Shown in pieces: positions 1-7,873 of a DNA stretch of 8,297 nt. This DNA comes from Armatimonadota bacterium. Its GTDB lineage: Bacteria; Armatimonadota; UBA5829. The notes below the pieces were generated by a model. The model saw only the letters and a program-made list of their open reading frames with translations. It was not told the origin of the DNA and made no database searches. How positions within the stretch are numbered: the first letter of the stretch is position 1; the number at the start of each line of letters is the position of its first letter. The DNA lies in NCBI GenBank assembly GCA_026415535.1, contig JAOAGX010000085.1:1-8297 (forward strand), written 5' to 3'. A program made the position numbers and the translations under genes.

Positions 1-19
1 AGATGTGTATAAGAGACAG
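1..19 (+). other. Nextera/Tn5 mosaic-end adapter remnant (not genomic)
   Basis: The first 19 bases are exactly the Tn5 mosaic end used in Nextera libraries, AGATGTGTATAAGAGACAG. In frame with pyrF this reads MYKRQ, a familiar artefact peptide at the start of adapter-contaminated proteins. It is untrimmed adapter, not a natural transposon end. Genomic sequence starts at base 20. Confidence 0.95.
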
Positions 20-367
20 CAGCAGGCCTTGTCGGGCGAGATGCGTGTTCGGGGAACGGTTGCCGAGCAGGTCGTTCACCTCGCTAAGCTAGCGCGTGAG
101 GCCGGTTTGGACGGTGTTGTTGCGTCTCCTCACGAGGTAGAGCCGGTTCGAACTGCATGTGGACGCGATTTTCTCATAGTCACTCCAGGTGTGCGTCCGG
201 CAGGTGCGGATGTGGGAGATCAAAGGCGCGTGATGACTCCGAAGGAGGCTGTCGAAAAGGGCTCGGATTACTTGGTCATAGGTCGCCCGATCACCGGGGC
301 CGACGATCCCAGGGCTGCCGCACGAGAGATAGCCGCGGGCATTTCAGCAAGCTCACGGGTATTATAG
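20..367 (+). CDS. pyrF: Orotidine 5'-phosphate decarboxylase, C-terminal part (5' end missing)
   Basis: OMP decarboxylase converts orotidine monophosphate to UMP, the last step of de novo pyrimidine synthesis, in the cytoplasm. About 115 residues remain, against roughly 230-245 for the usual short bacterial form, so about the first half is missing, including the catalytic Lys/Asp cluster. The remaining part is typical of the family. It has a helix VAEQVVHLAKLAREAGLDG, then GVVASPHE, then the phosphate-binding region IVTPGVRP followed by DQRRVMTP, and finally DYLVIGRPIT near the C-terminus. The stop is TAG at 365-367. The reading frame enters directly from the adapter, so the apparent ATG at base 5 is not a real start. 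The gene was probably intact in the organism and was cut by fragmentation. No clear terminator follows. Confidence 0.93.
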   Translation, partial: QQALSGEMRVRGTVAEQVVHLAKLAREAGLDGVVASPHEVEPVRTACGRDFLIVTPGVRPAGADVGDQRRVMTPKEAVEKGSDYLVIGRPITGADDPRAAAREIAAGISASSRVL

Positions 368-444
368 GTTTATATATTATTATCATAAGTTTGTATATTG
401 TGTTATACATATAGAAGTTGTGTTGTGTAATTGTTTCTGTGCCG
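368..444. other. A/T-rich spacer downstream of pyrF
   Basis: This stretch is strongly A/T-rich, with runs such as TTTATATATTATTATCATAA, unlike the balanced composition around it. A short dyad, GTATA then TTGTGT then TATAC, is present but has no G/C-rich stem or T-run, so it is not a convincing terminator. No gene is seen. Confidence 0.5.
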
Positions 445-870
445 CGTCATTCCGGACATTGTCCTTCTGGGCATATTGTGTCCTTATGACTACCCCCCTT
501 ATTCCGACCATAACCCGTTATTCTGACCACACCACGTCATTCTGACCACACTCCGTCATTCTGGACCACCCCCCGTCATTCTGAGCGCAGCGAAGAATCT
601 CGTGCGTTTTGGTAAACCAAGACGTCGCGTTGAGATCCTTCGCTTCGCTCAGGATGACGCGCGGTGCTTAGGATGACGGGTGATGCTCAGGATGACGCTT
701 TTTGCTCACGACGGACGTTTTTTGCTCAGGATGACGTTTTTTGCTCACGACGGACAGTTTTGCTCAGGATGACGCTCCTTGCCTGGAATGGCGCTCTCCG
801 CTCAGGATGGTGTGGTTGTGGCGGTATGACAGACGTGTGCCAGGATGACACCGTTCCGGTCAGGATGGCG
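445..870. repeat. Nested palindromic repeat array 1 (19-base period)
   Basis: Decayed half-units sit on both sides of a central hairpin (574-659) and point in opposite directions. On the left, units with core CGTCATTCTGA begin at about 445, 498, 516, 535, 554 and 574, with weaker ones near 461 and 480. On the right, units with core TCAGGATGACG begin at about 649, 668, 687, 706, 726, 745, 764, 783, 802, 821, 840 and 860, a steady 19-20 base step. The two cores are reverse complements apart from one base, so the whole array is a large imperfect palindrome between pyrF and the glycosidase gene, whose 3' ends face it from either side. Units at 706 and 745 share a variant, CTCACGACGGAC. A reading frame across 664-933 is a by-product of the repeat and not a gene. 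Confidence 0.88.
574..659. repeat. Core inverted repeat of array 1
   Basis: The left arm (574-601) begins CGTCATTCTGAGCG and continues CAGCGAAGAATCTC. The right arm (632-659) begins GAGATCCTTCGC and ends TTCGCTCAGGATGACG. The arms are 28 bases and pair with three mismatches, two of which could be G-U in RNA. The 30-base loop holds a small dyad, TTGGT-AA-ACCAA, and ends in GACGTCGCGTT, which is nearly identical in the second array. From general knowledge, this sequence family occurs in many unrelated bacterial drafts and gives false proteins containing HSERSEESR. Confidence 0.9.
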
Positions 871-908
871 GTTGCGTCGAGGAAAGGTCTCCCGCCCGCA
901 ATGGAGGT

Positions 909-929
909 AAAAAGCGACTCGCACGCGAG
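909..929 (-). terminator. Weak candidate terminator after the glycosidase gene
   Basis: Read on the minus strand, a short stem CTCGCGTGCGAG (929-918) is followed after four bases by TTTTT (913-909). The stem is only 4-5 pairs and lies about 58 bases past the stop codon, so this is a weak candidate. Confidence 0.3.
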
Positions 930-986
930 ATAGTAGTCAGGTGATGGTTACGCCAAGGAAAGGTATCGCGCGTCTTAGCCCTAGGC

Positions 987-2642
987 TTAGTGCTCCGCGA
1001 TCGGGATTAGTAACCGCCTGGCAATCTCGATGTCACCAACGGACTTGGTCCGGCCGTCAGTGTTACGGCAGGCGAGGGTAACGGCTTGCTCGTAGTCAAC
1101 CATCTCTTCCGGTTCACGGATATTAGCGGAGGCGATCTTAGCAAGCTCGTAGTCGGCGATACCCTCCATCAATTGCTCCCATCGCAGGCTCGAAACCGGT
1201 CCGTTTTCGCCGGGATATACGAAGAATACGTCTCCGGTCGGCCAGGTGCCCCATTCGGGATGGTTATAAGGGTCATCGGGCCAATCGTTGTAACTCCAGC
1301 GCAGGAAACCGTCGTATTCTCCCTGCAGTGCGAGCCATGGCAGCATTCTTGATTCCACGAGCGGCGAGAAGAGAAACGTGTTCGGGTGCTCAGGTCCGCT
1401 GCACACGTAGAAACTGGTAGTCATATTAGTGGCACGCTTGGTTGCTGAGCGCAACGTATCAATGCGCAAAAGTTGTGCGATTCCCATGGCTGAGCGCTCC
1501 GCAGGCGAAGCTTCCGTCACACCACGTTCGTTGAACCCGATCTGCAAGGCCAGGTCATCTATCTTCGGATAAAGATCCTCGATTGTGTTTCCTGCTAGTG
1601 AAACCTTTAGTTCCGGGGCATGCTCGGCAATGAAGTCGATTGCTGCCTCCATCGTCTCGGGCGATCTCTCATCGAAGCCTATGTAGGCCCGACCAAGCCA
1701 ATCTCGCCTTTTTAGGTGTTCTACGAACGCCTTCAGAAAAGATCCCCAGGCGAAAGTGTAGAACTCGTCGCCAACAGCAGCTTTCACGAGCTTGATCTCT
1801 CCGGCATCGACGTCGAAGAACTCGATCATATTGCCGCCATTCTTGTCTCCCTGGACGATGGTGTAGCAATGGATGGCTCGGTTTATGCCATACTGTTCGT
1901 GAAGTTCTATATATCGGTCGAACGCGGTGAAATCAAATTCAAACTTGCCGTTGCTCTTTTTCCAGCGGATCGAGTTTGGGTATGGGTCACGAGTCTGAAC
2001 TCCCCACGGCTGGTAACAAATTGGCGCGACTACCGTCTTCTGCCCGTGCAATGCTAGATCCTCTATGTAGGGACACAGAAGCTGAAAATGTTCTTCAGAC
2101 CAAACTTCGACTCCGTGACGGCGCGCTATTGTAGCCGGGTTCATCCATACGTTTAGAAAGAAGCTCCAATCGCGCGCGTCCGGCAGGTCCACGTTGGCTA
2201 CCTCAGCTTCGATGCGATTGAACGCGATTTCTTCACCGTTCGCTTTCAGTATGATAGGGCCTTCGTAGACGCCTCCCGGTATTCCGCGCGGCACGCGCAA
2301 GCTTAGGTGGAGCGCCGCACACTTGTCAATATCAAACTCGTCAACCTCATGAAGCGGGTCGCAGACCATCCCGACTTCTGGAGTCGGAACAGTCCCAACC
2401 AGCCGAACGCGTATCAGATCGGCAGGAATTACACCGTGCTCAGACCTCAAATCGCCTATCACGACTTTTGCCGAACCAATCTGTTCTCGTGCGACGACGA
2501 GCGCCATGAGTGATGTGATCTGATTTCGGCAGGTGAGAGCCTTGATCGGCGCCTCGTATATATCTGGATTGATCGGCGGTTCCTGATTAGGAAGAGGCGG
2601 TCTTAGAAGCGGTTGCCAGGCCAGTATGGCGCAGTTTCTCAA
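987..2642 (-). CDS. GH123-like / DUF4091-family glycoside hydrolase
   Basis: This 551-residue protein belongs to the DUF4091 group, related to glycoside hydrolase family 123, whose founding members are beta-N-acetylgalactosaminidases acting by a substrate-assisted mechanism. An N-terminal beta-sandwich (about 55-155) ends with the usual pattern LRVPRGIPGGVYEGPI. A probable (beta/alpha)8 barrel follows (about 158-440), with an Asp-Glu pair at D324-E325 in YIGFDERSPE, where the family has its catalytic pair. The DUF4091 signature is at about 446-502: FLRWSYNDWPDDP, then TGDVFFVYPG, then SSLRWEQLMEGIADYEL. The start is TTG, preceded by AGGGGG six bases upstream and by an in-frame TAG two codons before, so no earlier start exists. 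The next Met is residue 46, inside the fold. No signal peptide is visible, so a cytoplasmic location or N-terminal divergence is likely. True substrate is unknown. It follows the anti-sigma gene but lies beyond its terminator, and only about 57 bases remain for its own promoter, in which I see no good match. Confidence 0.88.
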   Translation of the reverse strand: MRNCAILAWQPLLRPPLPNQEPPINPDIYEAPIKALTCRNQITSLMALVVAREQIGSAKVVIGDLRSEHGVIPADLIRVRLVGTVPTPEVGMVCDPLHEVDEFDIDKCAALHLSLRVPRGIPGGVYEGPIILKANGEEIAFNRIEAEVANVDLPDARDWSFFLNVWMNPATIARRHGVEVWSEEHFQLLCPYIEDLALHGQKTVVAPICYQPWGVQTRDPYPNSIRWKKSNGKFEFDFTAFDRYIELHEQYGINRAIHCYTIVQGDKNGGNMIEFFDVDAGEIKLVKAAVGDEFYTFAWGSFLKAFVEHLKRRDWLGRAYIGFDERSPETMEAAIDFIAEHAPELKVSLAGNTIEDLYPKIDDLALQIGFNERGVTEASPAERSAMGIAQLLRIDTLRSATKRATNMTTSFYVCSGPEHPNTFLFSPLVESRMLPWLALQGEYDGFLRWSYNDWPDDPYNHPEWGTWPTGDVFFVYPGENGPVSSLRWEQLMEGIADYELAKIASANIREPEEMVDYEQAVTLACRNTDGRTKSVGDIEIARRLLIPIAEH

Positions 2643-2699
2643 TTTCTACCCCCTAGCACCCTTTTTTTGCTCCCGCTAAGAAACAGGCCAAAGCAAGTC

Positions 2700-2735
2700 A
2701 AAAAGGGGCACGCGCCTTCGAAGACCGCGTGCCCC
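2700..2735 (-). terminator. Rho-independent terminator after the anti-sigma gene
   Basis: A perfect 10-pair stem, GGGGCACGCG (2705-2714) with CGCGTGCCCC (2726-2735), encloses an 11-base loop containing the palindrome CTTCGAAG. On the minus strand it is followed at once by TTTTT (2704-2700). No T-run lies on the other side, so it acts on minus-strand transcripts. It begins 21 bases past the anti-sigma stop and separates that gene from the glycosidase. Confidence 0.92.
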
Positions 2736-2756
2736 CGGCGAACCTAATTAAACTTG

Positions 2757-3728
2757 CTATCGTGTCGGTCTAACCTCGTATACCGATTCAGCAACACCCT
2801 CTGCCCTCATACCAACCTTACTGAGCGATTCGTAGAAGGCCTCGTCGGGGCTGGCGTGGTCCGTCCTCGTGTATGGAATCTTCTTCGAAAGATCGCCGGA
2901 AGCAATTATTGCCACACCGTGCTGTCGACTAATCAAGCGCAGCATATCATACACGGCGAAGTCTTTCAATATCGCGTTTTCGGATTTACCCCGAGCTTTG
3001 AGCTTGGAGGGCAGGAAGATCCATTGCAACCTATCCTGCTCACCCATTCTCCAAAGAATTCTGGCTACGACAACGGAACCAGCCGGTGGTGCAGGAATCT
3101 CAATTGTCGACGACTGACCCTTTTGAACCGAACCGTCGTACTTAGTGCGGCCGACTTTGAGCTCAAAGTTCAGTGGCGAGGAATTGTTCGTGCCAAGCCG
3201 CAGCAAATACTGCCCGGGCTTCTGAGAATCTATGTTGATTAGCAATTCTTGTTTGCTGGTTCTCGGGTTCCAAGGCAATGGGGCAGGCGGGGCATACTCG
3301 TCTATGTACTGAATCGGCGCATTGGTGGGTTTCTGGAAGGTGAACCAGTTTGCGACCGCCGTTCTCACCGGAGAGAACTGGAACGCTACTGCGAACAGAA
3401 ACACCACCACGGCTGCGGCAGCCACGGCACGCGCGGGCACTCGTATCGTGAACACATGTTGCCAATCAACGCGCCACCACTTTACGGGAGCCGGAGTCGT
3501 CCGCTTGATACGCTCCACTTCCGCCATTACCGATTCGTGGAACCCGGCAGGCGGATCAACCTCGGGTATTGAGTCAAGCATTGCCAAGGTTGTTCTAAAT
3601 CGATCGTATGCGCGGCGGCACAATTCGCATTGAGCCAAGTGTTCTTCCACTCTCGCGCTCAATTTGCCGTCCATGGCGTTTTCCGCAAAGCTGGAAAACA
3701 GGTCCCGGACCTTACCGCATTTCATCAC
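2757..3728 (-). CDS. Zinc-finger anti-sigma-like membrane protein with STN-like C-terminus
   Basis: This 323-residue protein is a probable membrane regulator of the ECF sigma factor encoded just upstream. Residues 1-45 match the zf-HC2 anti-sigma zinc finger: C4, then H30, C34 and C37 in HLAQCELC. A hydrophobic segment at about 97-118 (AVAAAAVVVFLFAVAFQF) should be one membrane span, placing the finger in the cytoplasm. Residues about 155-240 look like an uncharacterised beta-rich extracytoplasmic domain. Residues about 252-320 resemble an STN/secretin short N-terminal domain: YDMLRLISRQHGVAII, then KKIPYT, then SPDEAFYESLSKVGM and VYEVRP. FecR-type anti-sigma factors also carry an STN-like C-terminal domain, but with a different N-terminus, so this combination is notable. 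The start is GTG directly followed by ATG. GGAG sits six bases before the GTG and nine before the ATG, so either may be used. The gene ends in a strong terminator. Confidence 0.8.
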   Translation of the reverse strand: MMKCGKVRDLFSSFAENAMDGKLSARVEEHLAQCELCRRAYDRFRTTLAMLDSIPEVDPPAGFHESVMAEVERIKRTTPAPVKWWRVDWQHVFTIRVPARAVAAAAVVVFLFAVAFQFSPVRTAVANWFTFQKPTNAPIQYIDEYAPPAPLPWNPRTSKQELLINIDSQKPGQYLLRLGTNNSSPLNFELKVGRTKYDGSVQKGQSSTIEIPAPPAGSVVVARILWRMGEQDRLQWIFLPSKLKARGKSENAILKDFAVYDMLRLISRQHGVAIIASGDLSKKIPYTRTDHASPDEAFYESLSKVGMRAEGVAESVYEVRPTR

Positions 3729-3911
3729 AAAACGCTCCGTTTGACACCGCTGCGACAGACCGACTTCGGTAGTTTAATTAGTTAGTTAAGCCAATGTCGG
3801 CTACGCCACAGTGATCTAGTTTTGTACAACTAAAAGGGCGCTCGTCCGAGCCATCCTCTCGAACAACGTGTTCCCGCGCTTGCGCCTGGTTACAATTGCT
3901 AGACTAATCAT
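3729..3911. other. 183-base gap between sigma and anti-sigma genes
   Basis: Sigma/anti-sigma pairs usually overlap or nearly touch, so this gap is long. It contains the palindrome TTGTACAA (3822-3829) within a 16-base partial dyad (3817-3832). On the minus strand it also has GGGAAC (3870-3875), which resembles the -35 box of ECF promoters, with no convincing -10 box at the usual distance. No terminator and no convincing small gene are seen. It may carry a separate promoter for the anti-sigma gene. Confidence 0.4.
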
Positions 3912-4541
3912 TCATCCGAAAAGTTCCGGCTCCGACTCTAATATTTCTGCAAGTGCCAATCGCGCCCTGTTAAGTCTGGATTTAACTGTTCCTATAGGAA
4001 GTTTTAGAATCTCGGCTATTTCTTCGTAGCTGCGATGCTGAGTGTGATAAAGAGTCACTATTATGCGTTGGTAGTCGGGGAGCGAGTTGATAGCTTTTTG
4101 CAGCGCACGCAACCTCTCTTTGTTTTCAACAACCTCGTCAGGAGTCGGAGCCCCATCCTCGATCTGTCTGGTCACAGAGTTTTCTTCCAGTTCGATCGCT
4201 TCGTCAAGCGAGGTGGTGCGGTGCGCCTTTGACCGCTTACGTTCGTCAAGGTAGACGTTAGTCACTATCCGATATATCCAAGTGGCGAACTTGGCGTCGC
4301 CGCGGAATGTCTGAATTGAGTGAAAGGCACGAATAAATGCCTCCTGGGCTACGTCGGCCGCATCGTTGTAGTTGCCCGTGATTCTTAAAGCGCAGTTGAA
4401 GACGCGTTTTTCGTACCGCCGAACGAGCTCGTCGAAAGCAGATGTTTCTCCGGCCTTGCACCGTTCGATTATCACGCGCTCGTCGAACTGGTCAATCCTA
4501 TCTTGCGCATCTGATTTGAGCCTGGACGACCTTTCAAGCAA
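3912..4541 (-). CDS. ECF-family RNA polymerase sigma factor (RpoE-like)
   Basis: This 209-residue group 4 (ECF) sigma-70 protein directs RNA polymerase to a small set of promoters and is normally held by an anti-sigma factor, here probably the downstream zinc-finger protein. Region 2 spans about 34-104: FDELVRRYEKRVFNCALRI, then DAADVAQEAFIRAF, then FATWIYRIVTNVYLDERKR, the last being the core-binding and -10 recognition part. A charged linker covers about 105-140. Region 4 spans about 146-200: INSLPDYQRIIVTLYH, then the helix-turn-helix SYEEIAEILKLPIGTVKSRLNRAR. The start is TTG at 4541-4539 with an in-frame TAG immediately before it, so nothing earlier is possible. Its only Shine-Dalgarno candidate (GGGATG) is ten bases away. 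A small ORF upstream ends across this start, so translational coupling is possible. Confidence 0.94.
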   Translation of the reverse strand: MLERSSRLKSDAQDRIDQFDERVIIERCKAGETSAFDELVRRYEKRVFNCALRITGNYNDAADVAQEAFIRAFHSIQTFRGDAKFATWIYRIVTNVYLDERKRSKAHRTTSLDEAIELEENSVTRQIEDGAPTPDEVVENKERLRALQKAINSLPDYQRIIVTLYHTQHRSYEEIAEILKLPIGTVKSRLNRARLALAEILESEPELFG

Positions 4542-4668
4542 CTAACTGCACCATCCCGCAGGCGCGCTCTTTTCCAAAAAGTGGCAGCAGGTCGCGATAA
4601 GCATCAATTTTGGACCGCGGCACTTCGCCACCGCCTTGGTAAAGCTCAACTGAACTCGCGCACTTCAT
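4534..4668 (-). CDS. Possible 44-residue small protein upstream of the sigma gene
   Basis: An ATG-started frame of 44 codons fills most of the gap between the DUF4446 and sigma genes. Its TGA (4536-4534) overlaps the sigma TTG start region by eight bases, an arrangement typical of translational coupling. The peptide contains ELYQGGGEVPRSKIDAYRDL and ends ACGMVQLVA, with cysteines at 3 and 37. Codon choice resembles the neighbouring genes. I do not recognise a family. Against it, the only Shine-Dalgarno match (AAGG) is just two bases from the ATG. A GTG at codon 16 with GGTGG four bases upstream is an alternative start. It could also be chance. Confidence 0.33.
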   Translation of the reverse strand: MKCASSVELYQGGGEVPRSKIDAYRDLLPLFGKERACGMVQLVA

Positions 4669-4714
4669 AGCCTTGGACTGCGGCGCGTTTGTTAGGGGAC
4701 GAGCCCTTCATTTG

Positions 4715-5236
4715 CTATTTGGTTCTGACAGCGGCTGCGTCAGTAGCCAAAGCCTTGGCCAATGCAGCCTGTTCTTCGTCAGACAAGGTTCGCTCGCTCT
4801 CGCCTCCCTGTATTCCCTTTGCGTAAAGGCGTGAGTCCTGCCTGCCGTAAAGGCTTGACATTGCGATCCCGTTGCCTTTAGCGTCGAGCAAAACGAGTGC
4901 GAAGCTCTGTTCGCCTCCAACGTCGTCAAATGCGTCAAAACGAACAAGCCCTACTTTTTGTAGGCATCCCTTAATGGCTTCGGCCTGTTCGAGCTGTCGT
5001 GCATTGATCTCGTCCAGTCGAGACTCGATGCGGCTTATAGCGCTGGTTTGCTCGGTCAGACGATCGACTATTCCGCCCACGCTGCCATCCATGAGTCTTT
5101 TGTCATACCGACTGGCAAGTCGTGAAAGCCTCCGGGAGATAACCACAAGCGAGGCAATCAAGATCAAGTTCAGGAGCAAAAGCCCGAGTAGGAAGTGAGC
5201 GTAGTTCGCTCTGAGAAAGTCAAACACAAAGCCCAT
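4715..5236 (-). CDS. DUF4446 family membrane protein
   Basis: This 173-residue protein matches the DUF4446 family, whose function is unknown. One membrane span lies at about 13-33 (AHFLLGLLLLNLILIASLVV). A basic/charged stretch and a probable coiled coil follow (about 56-92). The conserved family block comes next: KVGLVRFDAFDDVGGEQSF at 94-112, then ALVLLDAKGNGIAMSSLYGR, SRLYAKGI and TLSDEEQAAL near 150-159. The frame is open to an ATG eight codons earlier (5260), but the inner ATG at 5236 has AAGGGTGG seven bases upstream. The promoter -10 box at 5271-5276 would place the RNA start next to the outer ATG. The inner start is therefore preferred. The family often sits near cell-envelope or chromosome-maintenance genes, but nothing here fixes its role. 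Confidence 0.92.
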   Translation of the reverse strand: MGFVFDFLRANYAHFLLGLLLLNLILIASLVVISRRLSRLASRYDKRLMDGSVGGIVDRLTEQTSAISRIESRLDEINARQLEQAEAIKGCLQKVGLVRFDAFDDVGGEQSFALVLLDAKGNGIAMSSLYGRQDSRLYAKGIQGGESERTLSDEEQAALAKALATDAAAVRTK

Positions 5237-5270
5237 CAGCGAGCCACCCTTAAATCGCATTATGTGCTGT

Positions 5271-5279
5271 ATTATACCA
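5271..5279 (-). promoter_or_regulatory. Extended -10 promoter for the DUF4446 gene
   Basis: The minus strand reads TGGTATAAT, a consensus -10 box TATAAT (5276-5271) with the extended TGN element. No good -35 hexamer is found 16-18 bases upstream, as is common for extended -10 promoters. Transcription would begin near 5264, leaving a leader of about 30 bases to the ATG at 5236. Confidence 0.72.
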
Positions 5280-5359
5280 CAGCAGAGGCCGGGGTTCTAG
5301 AAACCAAGCGCATCGAGGTCGTTACAATTTCACGCCATCGACTCCGCCTAAAGCTGCTC

Positions 5360-7195
<1,836 letters not shown>

Positions 7196-7226
7196 ATATT
7201 CCTCGCGGTAGTCGTGAATCAGAAAG

Positions 7227-7255
7227 ATTATCCTATCGCACTCGTAACCTGTCAA
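7227..7255 (-). promoter_or_regulatory. Sigma-70 promoter of cstA
   Basis: The minus strand has a perfect -35 box TTGACA (7255-7250), a 17-base spacer, and the -10 box GATAAT (7232-7227). Transcription should start near 7220, giving a leader of about 25 bases before the ATG at 7195. Confidence 0.88.
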
Positions 7256-7285
7256 CAGACTGTGCCGTTATTGGTCATTATGATA

Positions 7286-7372
7286 GGCGCGTTTCACTAA
7301 TTTTTCCGTTAAGATGAAAAGCAAATTGCTATAAAAGCGTTGTTTGGTGTGCCGCCTGGCGCATTTCACCAA
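7286..7372. repeat. Pair of 15-base direct repeats upstream of cstA
   Basis: The minus strand carries TTAGTGAAACGCGCC (7300-7286) and TTGGTGAAATGCGCC (7372-7358), 13 of 15 bases alike and 72 bases apart, about seven helical turns. The distal copy is also part of an inverted pair, TTGGTG (7344-7349) with CACCAA (7367-7372). The nearer copy lies 31 bases upstream of the cstA -35 box, so these could be activator sites. The role is inferred from position only. The rest of 7256-7450 shows no gene. Confidence 0.4.
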
Positions 7373-7460
7373 CTCTCCCGCCCATTTGAGAAGCATCAAA
7401 TCGCTGAAAACACTCGTGATTTGCGTTCTATTGAAATAGCGTTTCTATATGAGGCTGATC

Positions 7461-7594
7461 TGATTTTCTGGGGCTGATTTGATTTCTGAGGCAGATTTGA
7501 CTTTCTGGGGTGCGGTTTGATTTTGGGGGTAGATTTGATTTTCTGGGGAGCGGTTTGATTTTGTAGGGCAGATTTGACTTTCTGGAGTGCAGAC
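7461..7594 (+). repeat. G/T-rich tandem array, 18-20 base period
   Basis: Seven decayed units with core TTTGATTTTCTGGGG begin (at the TGA) near 7461, 7480, 7498, 7518, 7536, 7556 and 7575, with a faint eighth at 7594. Two unit types alternate in part: AGATTTGA...CTGGGG and CGGTTTGATTTTG. The plus strand is almost all G and T apart from a few A and C. The period matches the neighbouring palindromic array although the core differs. The stretch is non-coding in all frames I can judge. Confidence 0.82.
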
Positions 7595-7632
7595 CGTTGT
7601 CTTAATGTTGTGTTTCTGATTGTCGTGACGCA

Positions 7633-7864
7633 GAGATCCTTCGCTTCGCTCAGGATGACGGTTGTTGCTCAGGATGACGAGTAGTTGTCAGGATGACGGT
7701 TGTTGCTCAGTGCGACGGTTTTTGGTGAGGGTGACGTTTTTTGGTCAGGGTGACGGCTTTTGGTGAGGGTGACGTTTTTTGGTGAGGAGGTTTTGGTTAG
7801 GACGAAGGTTTTCGGTCAGGGTGAAGGTTTTTCTTTCAGAATGACTTTTTTGCTCAGGTTGACT
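7633..7864 (+). repeat. Array 2, first run of TCAGGATGACG units with a lone right arm
   Basis: It starts with an isolated right arm of the inverted repeat (7633-7660, GAGATCCTTCGC...GGATGACG) with no left partner. Units then begin at 7650, 7669, 7688, 7707, 7726, 7745, 7764, 7783, 7797, 7816, 7836 and 7854. The step is 19 bases except for one 14-base truncated unit at 7783. Its first and last units closely match those of the run at 8024-8181, which indicates a segmental duplication. Confidence 0.87.
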
Positions 7865-7873
7865 CTGAAAATA

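Noticed and set aside
1..19. Natural transposon end
   Set aside because: The match is to the engineered mosaic end used in sequencing kits, lies exactly at the contig edge, and no transposase is present.
664..933. An 89-residue plus-strand open frame with repeated LRMT/AQDD words
   Set aside because: It is translation of the 19-base units of array 1, and the repeated peptide words follow the DNA repeat.
2754..3633. Plus-strand frames of 82-162 residues opposite the anti-sigma gene
   Set aside because: They are antisense shadows without ribosome binding sites or recognisable domains.
7196..7255. Longer cstA start at the TTG at 7255
   Set aside because: That TTG is part of the -35 box TTGACA, so it is not transcribed. 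The ATG at 7195 has a good ribosome binding site and begins the first membrane segment.
7461..7594. G-quadruplex
   Set aside because: G-runs of four or five occur but are separated by about 14-20 bases, too far for a standard quadruplex.
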